A stretch of DNA of 64,000 nucleotides from Armatimonadetes bacterium DC (lineage in GTDB: Bacteria > Armatimonadota > Fimbriimonadia > Fimbriimonadales > GBS-DC), in NCBI GenBank assembly GCA_001442985.1, contig LDYB01000009.1, forward strand, positions 22,356 through 86,355. The letters run 5' to 3'. A program made the translations under genes and the position numbers. Below the pieces are notes generated by a model. It ran no database searches. It saw nothing but the letters and a program-made list of their open reading frames with translations, and was not told where the DNA came from. Positions 42,566 to 52,089 of this stretch are shown in pieces (the stretch's first letter is position 1; every line of letters starts with the position of its first letter).

Positions 42566-43672
42566 ATGAGAACACGGCGTCCGTGGATTCTGAGCTGGCT
42601 TGTGTGGGGGCTGGTGTTCGCCAGCTGCGCCCAGACACAGAATAGCGCCCCTGTTTATGACCCCGACCTGATTTTCGGCTACGACAAGAATCTGCCCCTC
42701 ATGGCGCAGGAAAGCGTGGTGGAAGAGACCAGTCAGTATACGGTCTACAAGGTGGTCTATCGGAGCGCACGCGACCAGAAGGTTCCTGCCTTTCTGATTT
42801 TGCCCAAAAACCGCCCTGAGAATGAAAAGCTCCCCTGTGTGATTCTCATGCACGGGCTGGGCGGCGACAAGCGCATGTTCCAGATGATGTGGGGCATGCT
42901 GACGCAGGCGGGGTTCGCCCTGTTCGCGATTGACGCCCAGTATCACGGCGAGCGCAAACCGGAAGACAATAACCCCTTCTTCGGGATGTACCCCTATCGG
43001 ACGCGCGACGCCCTGATTCAAACGGTGATCGACCTGCGCCGCGCGATTGACTATTTAGAAACGCGCAAAGAGATAGACCCCCAGCGCATCGGGTATATCG
43101 GCGCCAGCATGGGGGGCATTTTAGGCGCTATCTTCGCAGGGGTGGACAGCCGCGTGCAGGCGCCCATCTTGCTGGTCGCAGGCGGCGACTGGAAAATCCT
43201 GATGGAGAAAAGCACACTCTCCCTCTGGCGCGAAACCAGCAAGACGAACCCCGAGCTGGTCAAGGAGGCGCTCAAGGTGATGGATGTGGTGGACCCCGTG
43301 CGCTGGGTGGGACGCATCAGCCCGCGCCCCGTGCTGATGATTAACGGCGACGCCGATCACATCGTCCCTGTGGAATCGAACAAAGCCCTGCACGAGGCTG
43401 CCCGCGAGCCGAAAACGGTGGTCTGGTACAAAGGCGGGCATGTGCCGCCGCCCGACCAGATGCCGAGCGTATTTATGCAGATTACCCAGTGGCTCAACCA
43501 GCATCTGAAGGGGCAGAAGCAGAGCGCGCTCTGGTGGCGCGACTACTTGCCCCGTTTTCAGAGCTGGGGGGACGCCGCGCGCTGGCTCCGTGAGAACCGC
43601 CATCTGATTACGGCGTTCGTGGAGGCGTTTCGCGCCAGCCTGAGCCGCTTCGCCCAGAGTTTCGCGCGATGA
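42566..43672 (+). CDS. Alpha/beta hydrolase (esterase/dienelactone hydrolase-like)
   Basis: This 368-residue exported hydrolase has a signal peptide ('LVWGLVFASCAQ'). The oxyanion region 'VILMHGLGGDKRM' is followed by nucleophile Ser in 'YIGASMGGILGA', acid Asp in 'INGDADHIVPVES' and His in 'YKGGHVPPP', giving a full triad. The substrate is unknown; acetyl xylan esterase-like or other envelope ester hydrolysis is possible. TAAACT (42552-42557) lies 8 nt before ATG 42566. It overlaps the next gene by ATGA. Confidence 0.85.
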   Translation: MRTRRPWILSWLVWGLVFASCAQTQNSAPVYDPDLIFGYDKNLPLMAQESVVEETSQYTVYKVVYRSARDQKVPAFLILPKNRPENEKLPCVILMHGLGGDKRMFQMMWGMLTQAGFALFAIDAQYHGERKPEDNNPFFGMYPYRTRDALIQTVIDLRRAIDYLETRKEIDPQRIGYIGASMGGILGAIFAGVDSRVQAPILLVAGGDWKILMEKSTLSLWRETSKTNPELVKEALKVMDVVDPVRWVGRISPRPVLMINGDADHIVPVESNKALHEAAREPKTVVWYKGGHVPPPDQMPSVFMQITQWLNQHLKGQKQSALWWRDYLPRFQSWGDAARWLRENRHLITAFVEAFRASLSRFAQSFAR

Positions 43673-44730
43673 AAGGGCTGATCCTGGCAGGAGGCAAGGG
43701 CACGCGCCTGCGTCCTATCACCTTCAGCATGGCGAAGCAGCTGGTGCCCGTCGCCAACAAGCCTGTGCTGTTTTACGGGCTGGAGGCGCTCGCGGAGGCA
43801 GGCATCCGCGAGGTGGGCATCATCGTGGGGGATACGGCGAAGGAAATCGAGCAGGCGGTCGGCGACGGCGCACGCTGGGGGCTGGAAGTCACCTATATCC
43901 CGCAGCCAGAGCCACTGGGGCTGGCGCACGCCGTGCTGACCGCCGAGCCGTATCTGGGCACAACGCCCTTCCTGATGTACTTAGGCGACAACCTGCTCAC
44001 GGGCGGGGTCAAATCGCTGGTGGAAGCCTTTGAAGCACGCCGCCCGAATGCGCTGATTCTGCTGGCGGAGGTGCCTAACCCGCAGGAGTTCGGCGTCGCC
44101 CAGCTGGAAGGCGAGCGCGTGGTCAGGCTCATCGAGAAGCCCAAAGAACCACCCTCCAACCTCGCGCTGGTGGGGGTCTACCTGTTCGATTCGCACATTT
44201 TTGAGGCGGCGCGCGCCATCAAGCCCTCGTGGCGCGGCGAACTGGAAATCACCGACGCCATCCAGTACCTGATTGATCAGGGCTATACGGTGGAATGGCA
44301 AAAAATCACGGGCTGGTGGAAAGACACGGGCAACCTTGAGTCGCTGCTGGAGGCGAATCGGCTGGTGCTGGAGGAGCTGCCGCCACGCCTGCAGGGCACT
44401 CTGGAAGAGACTGAGGCGTTCGGGCGGGTGTCGGTCGGCGAGGGAAGCGTTTTGCGTCGGTGCGTGGTGCGCGGTCCCGCGATTATCGGCGCGAACTGCC
44501 TGCTGGAAGAGTGTTATATTGGTCCTTTCACCGCCATCGGCGACGGGGTGCGCATGCGCGCCTGCGAAATCGAGTTCAGTATCGTGCTGGAGGGCAGCCA
44601 GATTGACTCGGTGGAGCCGCGAATTGAAGCAAGCCTGCTGGGCAAGAACACTCTCGTGCGTGGGGGGATGCGCCGTCCACGAACCCTGCGCCTGATGCTC
44701 GGTGATAGCAGCTCGGTGGAGATGCCTTAG
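43669..44730 (+). CDS. Glucose-1-phosphate thymidylyltransferase-like sugar nucleotidyltransferase (RmlA long form)
   Basis: The 353-residue enzyme makes NDP-sugars from sugar-1-phosphate and NTP. The nucleotide-binding signature 'ILAGGKGTRLRPITFSMAKQ' and the sugar-binding 'GDNLLTGG' and 'FLMYLGDN' regions occupy the first 240 residues. Residues 245-350 form a left-handed beta-helix ('GPAIIGANCLLEECYIGPFT'), as in the long RmlA and archaeal-type members. It probably supports dTDP-sugar supply for cell-surface glycans, with the GT2 gene at 16 kb a possible user. It overlaps the hydrolase by 4 nt. Confidence 0.88.
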   Translation: MKGLILAGGKGTRLRPITFSMAKQLVPVANKPVLFYGLEALAEAGIREVGIIVGDTAKEIEQAVGDGARWGLEVTYIPQPEPLGLAHAVLTAEPYLGTTPFLMYLGDNLLTGGVKSLVEAFEARRPNALILLAEVPNPQEFGVAQLEGERVVRLIEKPKEPPSNLALVGVYLFDSHIFEAARAIKPSWRGELEITDAIQYLIDQGYTVEWQKITGWWKDTGNLESLLEANRLVLEELPPRLQGTLEETEAFGRVSVGEGSVLRRCVVRGPAIIGANCLLEECYIGPFTAIGDGVRMRACEIEFSIVLEGSQIDSVEPRIEASLLGKNTLVRGGMRRPRTLRLMLGDSSSVEMP

Positions 44731-47477
44731 AAGTTGAAGCTCAAGCCCGCGTCCAGCGAGTGAGCGCGATAGTTATACTGGCTATACTGCGGGTCGGCGT
44801 TCAACTGCTCGCGCAGGCGATAGTTCAGCACGAACGAGAGGTTGCGCGAGAATCGGTACTGATAGCCCACCAGAAACTCCACATCGCGCGAGGCGAGGTA
44901 GCCGCGCAGCTCGTTGAAGCGATAGTCGGCGAACAGGCTGTGATTGCGCCCCAAATCGTAGCTGACTCGCGCGGTGAAGCCATACGGTTCCTGCAGGTAG
45001 TTGCCCGCGCCGCCCACAAAGCCCTCGCCCAGCACGCTCTGGGTGGTCATCTGATAGTAGTTCAGTGAAATCTGCCACCGTCGGATGGGACCAATCTCCA
45101 CGCCCACCGTGAGATATTCGTTATTGGAGAAGCCCGACGCTGTGAGGAACTGCACCTCCTGGCGGCTCCAGTTGAGGTTAATCATGAGCCACTCGTAAGG
45201 GAGGTAGCTCACCCCTGCCGTCAGCACCTTCTGGGCGCTGTTGGTCTGGAAATCCCCTGCGGAGCGCTGGTCGCTCCACTGCAGGTCTATGGTGAGCAGG
45301 TCGTTGGGGCGCCACTGAACGCCCAGTTCCTGCCCTTTGCCGCGCACGCCGTAGTAGGTGTAGCCGCTATAGAGCGGCGCGCCCGACGAGAAGCCGTTGC
45401 CGTTGTAGCCGACGCCCCACGGGTTCTGGAAGCCCGTATTGAAGCCGCCGCCCAGCTGACGCGAGCGCGGAGTGAAAAAGTCGCTGCCCAGCGTGCCCGA
45501 ATCAAGGTCGCTCCAGCGGTAGTTGATGGAGAGGCGCTCGCTGGGCTGCCAGGTGGCGGTGAGGCTGTAGTCGCGGGAGCGGGTGCTGGTCGCGCCCGTT
45601 TGCGCCAGCGAGCTGTGCTGGCGAATCTGGCTCTGGCTCGCCGTCGCCGAGAGGGTGAATCGGTCGCTCAAGCGCCACTCCGCACGCGAGGAGAGGCTCT
45701 GGATCTGATACTTCTGGAAACTGTTGAGGTTGCCCAGCGCACGCGATTCGGAGTCGCTCTGGTCATAGCCAATCTGAAAACTGAGCGACTTCCATGCACG
45801 CGACAGCGTTAGCGAGTGGCGCACCTGATTCGAGCGGCTGCTGGGCGCGTTGACCGAAGAGCCAACACGGTTCAGGGTGAGGTTGAAGCCGCTGGCGGGA
45901 GTGTAGGAATAGCTCAGGGTGTGATACTCGGTCTGGGTATAGGAGGTGCTGAACTGCGTGCCTGTGGCGAGCGAGGCGACCCGCGACTGGCTCAGCGATG
46001 CCTGCAGACGCGAACTGGGGCTGAGCATGTAGGTCAGGCTGGTCTGGTGCCCCTGCTCGTTGCGGCGGAAACCCACCGACTCGATGCCGATAAATTCCGC
46101 TGGGATGGCGCGATAGGTGCTATCCAGCGAGAGCTTGCCAAACTGGAAGCGCCCCGAAACCACATGGGCAATCGCCTCCAGCGTGCTGCCGAGCGCTTCG
46201 GCGCGGCTGCGCCCGATGTTCCACACCACAGTCCCCTGCTTGCCCAGCGTGAAGCCCAAATCCAGCCCCATCACCTCGCGGTTGCCCCCAATCGTGGAGC
46301 CGGGGTCGGGCAGCGGCACATAGGTTACAATCACCGTGAGGTTCGCGGGCATAAAGCGTGTGAAGTAAAATCGGTAAGGGAGTACGGGGTCAAAGTAGTA
46401 GTCCACGCCTTCCTGCTGGGGCACGCCACTGACAGTAATCTGGATGGGGGTGTTGGGCGCAGGCACGAATTCCAGATCATACGGGTTGCTGGGTGCGCCC
46501 TGCCCTGCAAAGCGCTCGGTGCGGGTGAGCAGTTCCCGGCGCGTGCGCGCCTGCTGGCGGAGCATGCTGACCCCCAGCGTCGTGTTCCTGCCGAGTTTTG
46601 TCTCAATCCGCACGCCGTCCAGTCGGCTGGGTTGCGAATTATAGGCGTAGGTCTCGTAGGTCACCACAATCGTGGAAGTGCGGGGGATAATCATGCCGTC
46701 GCGGAAGCGCAAGATTCCTGCGTAGTAGTCTATTGTGTAGTCTTCCCCGCGCCGTTTTTCCACGCCGTCTACCTGCACGCGCTCGGAGCCGTCCACAATC
46801 TGGCTGCCCTGCAGGTAGTAGGGTCCCGGGCTGTCGTTGCCGGGGATGGTGATGGTGCGCGCGCCCGCTTTGGTCTCCGAAGTGATGTAGCGCAGGTTGA
46901 ATTGCCCCCACTGTGCCGAGGCGGTCATGCCACGAAGCGTGCGATTGAACCCCACCAGCGGGTTGTTGCCCCCCAACACTGCCTGAATATCGCCCCATTC
47001 CAGCTTGAAGTTAGGCGACTCGTAGGTGTAGGTGATGCGGGTGTCGAACGGGTTACGGTAACGTTGATTGTTCCAGCGCCAGTCCAACGAGAGGAAACCG
47101 AGGAACTTGTTCACGCGAATAAACAGGTCGGTATTGTCCGTGAAGCGCTGACCGCCCTGCCCGAAGTAGTTCTGGTCACGAAATGCGTTGATATCGCCCT
47201 CCACACGGTGCAGGTGGAAGCCCATCACCTTGCGCCCGCTAATCGTTACGGTTTCGCGAAACTCGCGCTCCAGGTCGTCCCACGAGCGAATCTGGCGGAA
47301 CACCTCAAAGGTGGAGCGCCGATTCTGGGTAGGGCGCGGTGTTGCAGGAGATGACGGTTTCGGCTTTATCTTCTGCGACAGTTCTGCAGGCAGCCGAATT
47401 GGGGGGATGAGAATCTGAGCATGGCTGGCTGCCCAGAGCAAGAGCGTGGCTATCCCAAACAGCAAGGGGCGAGCCAC
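44727..47477 (-). CDS. Large outer-membrane beta-barrel protein with SprA-like motif
   Basis: The product has about 916 residues, with signal peptide 'GIATLLLWAASHAQ'. Near residues 235-290 it has 'RVQVDGVEKRRGEDYTIDYY' and 'TSTIVVTYETY', the same module as in the 1160-residue protein, and a further copy is 'ITVSGVPQQEGVDYYFDP'. The last 500 residues are amphipathic strands, ending 'GLSFNF' with a terminal Phe as in many barrels. I chose GTG 47475-47477; an in-frame ATG at 47579 would include a hairpin-coding stretch (47512-47539) and overlap the upstream gene, so it is less likely. Confidence 0.65.
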   Translation of the reverse strand: MARPLLFGIATLLLWAASHAQILIPPIRLPAELSQKIKPKPSSPATPRPTQNRRSTFEVFRQIRSWDDLEREFRETVTISGRKVMGFHLHRVEGDINAFRDQNYFGQGGQRFTDNTDLFIRVNKFLGFLSLDWRWNNQRYRNPFDTRITYTYESPNFKLEWGDIQAVLGGNNPLVGFNRTLRGMTASAQWGQFNLRYITSETKAGARTITIPGNDSPGPYYLQGSQIVDGSERVQVDGVEKRRGEDYTIDYYAGILRFRDGMIIPRTSTIVVTYETYAYNSQPSRLDGVRIETKLGRNTTLGVSMLRQQARTRRELLTRTERFAGQGAPSNPYDLEFVPAPNTPIQITVSGVPQQEGVDYYFDPVLPYRFYFTRFMPANLTVIVTYVPLPDPGSTIGGNREVMGLDLGFTLGKQGTVVWNIGRSRAEALGSTLEAIAHVVSGRFQFGKLSLDSTYRAIPAEFIGIESVGFRRNEQGHQTSLTYMLSPSSRLQASLSQSRVASLATGTQFSTSYTQTEYHTLSYSYTPASGFNLTLNRVGSSVNAPSSRSNQVRHSLTLSRAWKSLSFQIGYDQSDSESRALGNLNSFQKYQIQSLSSRAEWRLSDRFTLSATASQSQIRQHSSLAQTGATSTRSRDYSLTATWQPSERLSINYRWSDLDSGTLGSDFFTPRSRQLGGGFNTGFQNPWGVGYNGNGFSSGAPLYSGYTYYGVRGKGQELGVQWRPNDLLTIDLQWSDQRSAGDFQTNSAQKVLTAGVSYLPYEWLMINLNWSRQEVQFLTASGFSNNEYLTVGVEIGPIRRWQISLNYYQMTTQSVLGEGFVGGAGNYLQEPYGFTARVSYDLGRNHSLFADYRFNELRGYLASRDVEFLVGYQYRFSRNLSFVLNYRLREQLNADPQYSQYNYRAHSLDAGLSFNF

Positions 47478-47511
47478 CTTGCCGATGGATGCCCCCCTCT
47501 GCGTTTTCTGG

Positions 47512-47539
47512 GGGTTCCCCCCAAAGAGGGAGGGAACCC
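47512..47539 (-). terminator. Inverted repeat between the 301-residue secreted protein gene and the barrel gene
   Basis: GGGTTCCC (47512-47519) pairs with GGGAACCC (47532-47539) across a 12-nt loop. It has no T-run and may act as an attenuator or translation-initiation structure rather than a terminator. Confidence 0.35.
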
Positions 47540-47553
47540 GTAGCCTGTGTTCA

Positions 47554-48459
47554 CTATGTGGAAGCGCCCTGCTCCACATTCGCGGTGGTCGTCTCCTTGC
47601 GCACGATGGTGGCGCTCAAAGTGAGTTGCGAGCTTTCGCGCTCATAGTCTTTAATTTCGGAGCCGTCTTTTTTGATCGGCTCGGTGGTCTGATTCATGCT
47701 GGCGCTGAGGACGCCCTTGTAGAGAACACCATCCTCAGGGTGATACCAGAGGGTCATCGTGCCCTTCATGGTGCCTTTGGTAACGCGAGCGGCAGATTCC
47801 TTGTCTTTGGTCGGCTGGTAGAAGGCGTCCTGATAGCTCTCGATGGGCAGGTCAAACTCCTGCGTGACCTTGAGGAGCTTCTTGCCGTCCACCTCTTCAA
47901 AGCCCGCGAAGGTTGCGGTGATGGGGATCTGGAGCGCGTTTTCGCCTTCCCCAAACACGCGCACGAACTGCCACTTGTCGCCCACCTTGAGAGGCTTGTC
48001 GGGGAACTCGGTCGGCACAAGCATGGTGGCGAGGTTACGCGGGTCAAAGCCCGGCAGCTGGAAGCCCATCAACCCACCGCCGCCCTTGATGCCGCCAATC
48101 TTTCCGGCAGGGTGAACCGTCGCGCTGGAGTCAGGAATCACATTTTTCGCCATGTCCAGCCCGACGGGGAACGGCTGCCCGTTAAACTCCGCCTCGAACG
48201 CTTCCAGCCCGGTTTGCACCGTCGCGCCCTTCTCGGTGTCCACCTTGTCCACTTTCAGAAACACGGTCATGTTGAGCTTCAGCACGCCTGCCATCCCCGC
48301 CGCGCCAGGAATGGGCAGGTTGCCGTTCAGCTCAACGGTCGTCTGATACTTCTCCTGCTGCTGCTCTTTGAACTTATACTGGAAGGTGGTCTCCGCTGCA
48401 TCCTGAGCCACCGCCAGCGCAATCGCAAGCCCGAAGAGACTGCTGACCAATGTGCGCAT
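47554..48459 (-). CDS. Secreted protein of unknown function
   Basis: The product has 301 residues with a signal peptide ('MRTLVSSLFGLAIALAVAQ'). The body is beta-rich with Gly/Lys patches ('KIGGIKGGGGLMGFQLPG') and a 'LKVGDKWQFVRVFGEG' segment that recalls periplasmic or outer-membrane lipid-handling folds, although no family can be named. ATG 48459 has GGAGG about 12 nt upstream; an upstream in-frame ATG at 48510 adds 17 residues before a clean signal peptide and is less likely. It lies in the same direction as, and directly upstream of, the large barrel gene. Confidence 0.65.
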   Translation of the reverse strand: MRTLVSSLFGLAIALAVAQDAAETTFQYKFKEQQQEKYQTTVELNGNLPIPGAAGMAGVLKLNMTVFLKVDKVDTEKGATVQTGLEAFEAEFNGQPFPVGLDMAKNVIPDSSATVHPAGKIGGIKGGGGLMGFQLPGFDPRNLATMLVPTEFPDKPLKVGDKWQFVRVFGEGENALQIPITATFAGFEEVDGKKLLKVTQEFDLPIESYQDAFYQPTKDKESAARVTKGTMKGTMTLWYHPEDGVLYKGVLSASMNQTTEPIKKDGSEIKDYERESSQLTLSATIVRKETTTANVEQGAST

Positions 48460-48524
48460 GGTTGTTGGAACCCTCCTGTGAAAAGTATACCCTTGATTGG
48501 ACGCTCGCACGAAGAGCGAGTTTC

Positions 48525-49103
48525 TTAAGTTTCATTTTGGGCTGGGGAAGATTCGGGCTTGAGCGCCTCCCTAAAAGGCGGCTTCCAGATGAGGGGGAGC
48601 TGCCCCTGAGCATCCAGCGCTTTCAGGGCGTCTGAAAGCTCGCGCAGGTAAAACTTCGCCGTGTAGTGGATGAAGCCCTCTTTCTCGTTCACTTCGGGTG
48701 GCGAGATCTCCACCATCGGGGCGACGAATTTCAGTTCTCGGGTCTCTGCCATCTGGGCGCCTATTTGTTGCCCCAAGGCGCGAATATCGCTCTCGTTCGC
48801 CAGATAGGCTTTTTCGCACCGCATCACCTCGCGCCCGTGGTAATAGAAATAAACTGTCAGGCGGTTGGGCAGATACTCTTCCCATGAGCGGCGCAGCTGC
48901 TGAATCCCCACAAAGAGCGCCACGCCCAGCGTGAGCAGGTTCAGCAGGGGGTCTATGTAGTCCCACCAGTTGGTCTGCCAGCGAATAAGCCATGCGAGCG
49001 GGATTGCTATCACAAGCGCCTTGAAAACCGTTGCGATGCGTCCTTTTATCTCCTGCCATGCATATTGCCGAAAGCGCAGTACCGTGTTCTCGTTCTGGCG
49101 CAT
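48525..49103 (-). CDS. Small membrane protein of unknown function
   Basis: The product has 192 residues with two predicted transmembrane helices ('VFKALVIAIPLAWLIRW' and 'LLNLLTLGVALFVGIQQL') in the first 70 residues and a soluble C-terminal part rich in charged residues. No family is recognised. ATG 49103 has AGGAGG upstream; the longer in-frame start at 49160 would run into the clpB promoter region. It is divergent from clpB. Confidence 0.6.
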   Translation of the reverse strand: MRQNENTVLRFRQYAWQEIKGRIATVFKALVIAIPLAWLIRWQTNWWDYIDPLLNLLTLGVALFVGIQQLRRSWEEYLPNRLTVYFYYHGREVMRCEKAYLANESDIRALGQQIGAQMAETRELKFVAPMVEISPPEVNEKEGFIHYTAKFYLRELSDALKALDAQGQLPLIWKPPFREALKPESSPAQNET

Positions 49104-49199
49104 GGTAACCTCCTGTGAAGCGTAGGGTAGGTTCTGCGGAGTGTAGAATACCTCAAGCAAAGGCGTGGGGAGTCGGGAACTTTTCCCCCACTCGTCGGG

Positions 49200-49230
49200 T
49201 ATAATAGCGTAGGTATCAAGAGACTTGATA
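49200..49230 (+). promoter_or_regulatory. clpB promoter with dyad operator candidate
   Basis: TATAAT at 49200-49205, followed 8 nt later by TATCAAG-AGA-CTTGATA (49214-49230), a perfect 7-bp inverted repeat. The half-site CTTGA resembles heat-shock repressor (HspR/HAIR) half-sites, but the arrangement here is TCAAG..CTTGA. A GGAGG site and ATG 49259 follow. Confidence 0.5.
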
Positions 49231-49258
49231 GCATTAGACTAAAGACAGGAGGCATACG

Positions 49259-51877
49259 ATGCGATTCGACAAGTTGACCATCAAGGCTCAGGAAGCGGTT
49301 CAGGATGCGTTGCAGATTGCGGAGCGCTATCGGCACCCCGCGGTGGACAGCGAACACCTGATGCTGGCGTTGTTGCAGCAGGAGGGGGGCGTGGTGCCCT
49401 CGATTCTGCAGAAGCTGGGCGTGATGCCCCGCCTCATCCAGAACCCCATCGAGCAGGAGCTGGCGCGACGCCCGCAGGTTTCAGGCGCTTCCACCGCAGG
49501 CGGACAGATTACCCAGCGCCTCAAGGTGGTGTTTGATACCGCCTTTGACGAGGCGATGCGCCTCAAGGACGAATATGTCAGCACAGAACACCTGCTGCTG
49601 GGGCTGGCAGGCGACACTTCAGGCGAGGTGGGGCGCGTGCTACGCCAGCACGGGGTAACGCGCGACGCCATCCTGCGCGCCCTGCAGGATATCCGCGGCG
49701 GGCAGCGCATCACCGACCAGAACCCCGAAGAGAAGTATCAGGCGCTTGAGAAATATGGACGCGACCTCACCCTGCTCGCGCGTCAGGGCAAGTTAGACCC
49801 CGTGATTGGGCGCGATGAGGAGATACGCCGCGTGATTCATGTGCTGTCCCGACGCACGAAAAACAACCCCGTGCTGATTGGCGAGCCGGGCGTCGGGAAG
49901 ACGGCAATTGTGGAGGGGCTGGCGCAACGCATCGCCACAGGCGATGTGCCTGATACCCTCAAGGAGAAGCGCATCATCCAGCTGGACCTGGGCGCGCTGA
50001 TTGCGGGCGCCAAGTATCGCGGCGAGTTCGAGGAGCGCCTGAAGGCGGTTCTCAAAGAGGTCACCTCCGCCGAGGGGCAGATTATCCTCTTTATTGACGA
50101 GATTCACACGCTCGTGGGGGCAGGCGCGGCGGAAGGCGCGATGGACGCCGCGAACATGCTCAAGCCACTGCTGGCACGGGGCGAGCTGCGCACCATCGGC
50201 GCGACCACACTTGATGAGTACCGCAAGCATATCGAGAAAGACCCCGCGCTGGAGCGCCGATTCCAGCCCGTGTATGTCGGCGAGCCGAGCATCGAGGACA
50301 CCATCGCCATCCTGCGCGGGCTGAAGGAACGCTATGAGGTGCATCATGGCGTGCGCATCAGCGACAGCGCGATTGTGGCAGCAGCCAAACTCTCCGCACG
50401 CTACATCACCGATCGCTTCCTGCCCGATAAGGCGATTGACCTCATCGATGAAGCGGCGGCGAAACTGCGCATGGAGATTGACTCTATGCCCACCGAAATC
50501 GACGAGATAGACCGCAAAATCCGCCAGCTGGAGATCGAGCGCGAGGCGCTCCGCCGCGAGGACACCCCGCAGGCGCGTGAACAGCGCGAGCGTCTGGAGC
50601 GCGAGCTGGCGCAACTGAACGAAGAAAAAAGCCGACTCGTCGCCCACTGGCAACGCGAAAAAGAGCTGATCACCCAAATTCGCGATATCAAGGAGCGCAT
50701 CGAAAAGACCCGCTTCGAGGAACAGCAGGCAGAGCGCGCGGGCGACTTTGCCAAAGCCGCCGAACTGCGCTACGGCGTGCTGCTTGAGCTCCAGAAGCAA
50801 CTGCAGAGCCTTCAGGAGCAACTCGCCGAACTTCAGAAGGAGATGCAGCTGCTCAAAGAAGAGGTGGATGCCGACGATATCGCTGAGGTAGTTGCCAAGT
50901 GGACGGGCATCCCTGTGCAGCGGCTCAAGGAATCCGAGAGCGAGAAGCTGTTGCACATCGAGGAGCGCCTCAAGCAGCGCGTGGTGGGGCAGGATCATGC
51001 CATCAGCGCGGTGGCGAACGCAATTCGCCGCTCGCGGGCAGGGCTATCGGACCCCAACCGCCCGATTGGCTCGTTCATCTTCCTCGGTCCGACAGGCGTC
51101 GGTAAAACCGAGCTGGCGAAAGCCCTGGCGGAGTTCCTGTTCGATGACGAGCGCAACCTCGTGCGCATCGATATGAGCGAGTATATGGAACGCCATTCGG
51201 TCTCGCGCCTGATTGGCGCGCCGCCCGGCTATGTTGGCTACGAAGAGGGCGGACAGCTCACCGAAGCCATCCGACGCCGACCCTACAGCGTCATCCTGTT
51301 CGATGAAATCGAAAAGGCGCACCCTGAAGTCTTCAATGTGCTACTGCAACTGCTGGACGACGGGCGCCTGACCGACGGACAGGGGCGCACGGTGGACTTC
51401 CGCAACACGATTGTGATTATGACCAGCAACATCGGCTCGGTACTGTTCAACGAGATGAACGAGTTCAACCGCGAGGAGATTCACCAGCAGATTCTGCAGG
51501 CGGTGCGCGCTCACTTCCGCCCGGAGTTCCTGAACCGCATCGACGAGATTATTATCTTCAACCCGCTGGACATTCTGCTCATCCGGCGGATTGTGGAGCT
51601 GCAGCTGGCTCAGGTGCAGAAGCGCCTCGATGAGCGCAAGATTAAGCTGGTGGTCACCGACGAGGCGATTATTGAGCTGGCGAATCGGGGCTTTGACCCG
51701 CAGTATGGCGCGCGTCCGCTGCGGCGCACGATTGAGCGCGAGCTGCTGAACCCGCTGGCGCAAAAAGTGCTGGCGCGCGAGGTGCTGGATGGCGACACGG
51801 TGCGTGTTGACTTCCGCGACGGGCAGTTCGTGTTCGAGCGCATCGCCACCGCGGAACCCGTGGCAGCCGAAAGCTAA
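49259..51877 (+). CDS. clpB: ATP-dependent disaggregase ClpB
   Basis: ClpB is a Hsp100 chaperone that threads aggregated protein through a hexamer. The 872-residue protein has two AAA modules: '[20 protein letters not shown]' and '[20 protein letters not shown]' in the first, '[19 protein letters not shown]' and '[20 protein letters not shown]' in the second. The long coiled-coil M-domain (about residues 405-520) between them is diagnostic of ClpB rather than ClpC. N-terminal Clp_N repeats occupy residues 1-145. A 12-bp stem (51904-51932) terminates the transcript. Confidence 0.95.
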   Translation: MRFDKLTIKAQEAVQDALQIAERYRHPAVDSEHLMLALLQQEGGVVPSILQKLGVMPRLIQNPIEQELARRPQVSGASTAGGQITQRLKVVFDTAFDEAMRLKDEYVSTEHLLLGLAGDTSGEVGRVLRQHGVTRDAILRALQDIRGGQRITDQNPEEKYQALEKYGRDLTLLARQGKLDPVIGRDEEIRRVIHVLSRRTKNNPVLIGEPGVGKTAIVEGLAQRIATGDVPDTLKEKRIIQLDLGALIAGAKYRGEFEERLKAVLKEVTSAEGQIILFIDEIHTLVGAGAAEGAMDAANMLKPLLARGELRTIGATTLDEYRKHIEKDPALERRFQPVYVGEPSIEDTIAILRGLKERYEVHHGVRISDSAIVAAAKLSARYITDRFLPDKAIDLIDEAAAKLRMEIDSMPTEIDEIDRKIRQLEIEREALRREDTPQAREQRERLERELAQLNEEKSRLVAHWQREKELITQIRDIKERIEKTRFEEQQAERAGDFAKAAELRYGVLLELQKQLQSLQEQLAELQKEMQLLKEEVDADDIAEVVAKWTGIPVQRLKESESEKLLHIEERLKQRVVGQDHAISAVANAIRRSRAGLSDPNRPIGSFIFLGPTGVGKTELAKALAEFLFDDERNLVRIDMSEYMERHSVSRLIGAPPGYVGYEEGGQLTEAIRRRPYSVILFDEIEKAHPEVFNVLLQLLDDGRLTDGQGRTVDFRNTIVIMTSNIGSVLFNEMNEFNREEIHQQILQAVRAHFRPEFLNRIDEIIIFNPLDILLIRRIVELQLAQVQKRLDERKIKLVVTDEAIIELANRGFDPQYGARPLRRTIERELLNPLAQKVLAREVLDGDTVRVDFRDGQFVFERIATAEPVAAES

Positions 51878-51903
51878 GCGCGCCCGAACCAGAAAGCATA
51901 AGG

Positions 51904-51938
51904 GCGGTTCCTCCCGCTGTTGGGGGGAACCGCTTTCT
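51904..51938 (+). terminator. Terminator after clpB
   Basis: GCGGTTCCTCCC (51904-51915) pairs with GGGGGGAACCGC (51921-51932), 11 Watson-Crick pairs plus one wobble, and is followed by TTTCTCG. Confidence 0.8.
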
Positions 51939-52076
51939 CGTACTCTTTCTTCCCAGACTAAACCGTAACGCGGAACCGCACGGATGGGGTGTCGGAATAC
52001 TTATGGAGCCTCACAGCGGAGCAGGTTCACCCGTGTGGACTCCTATCGGATTCCCAGACAGCCTCTGAGAAACAGG

Positions 52077-52082
52077 TACAAT
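52077..52082 (+). promoter_or_regulatory. -10 box of the AccB-like gene
   Basis: GG-TACAAT with a 7-nt gap to ATG 52090 and no Shine-Dalgarno sequence. Confidence 0.6.
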
Positions 52083-52089
52083 ATCTCGT

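Noticed and set aside
45816..47354. A 512-residue plus-strand open frame
   Set aside because: It is antisense to the large barrel gene, which has a signal peptide and a terminal-Phe barrel end. No motif supports the plus strand.
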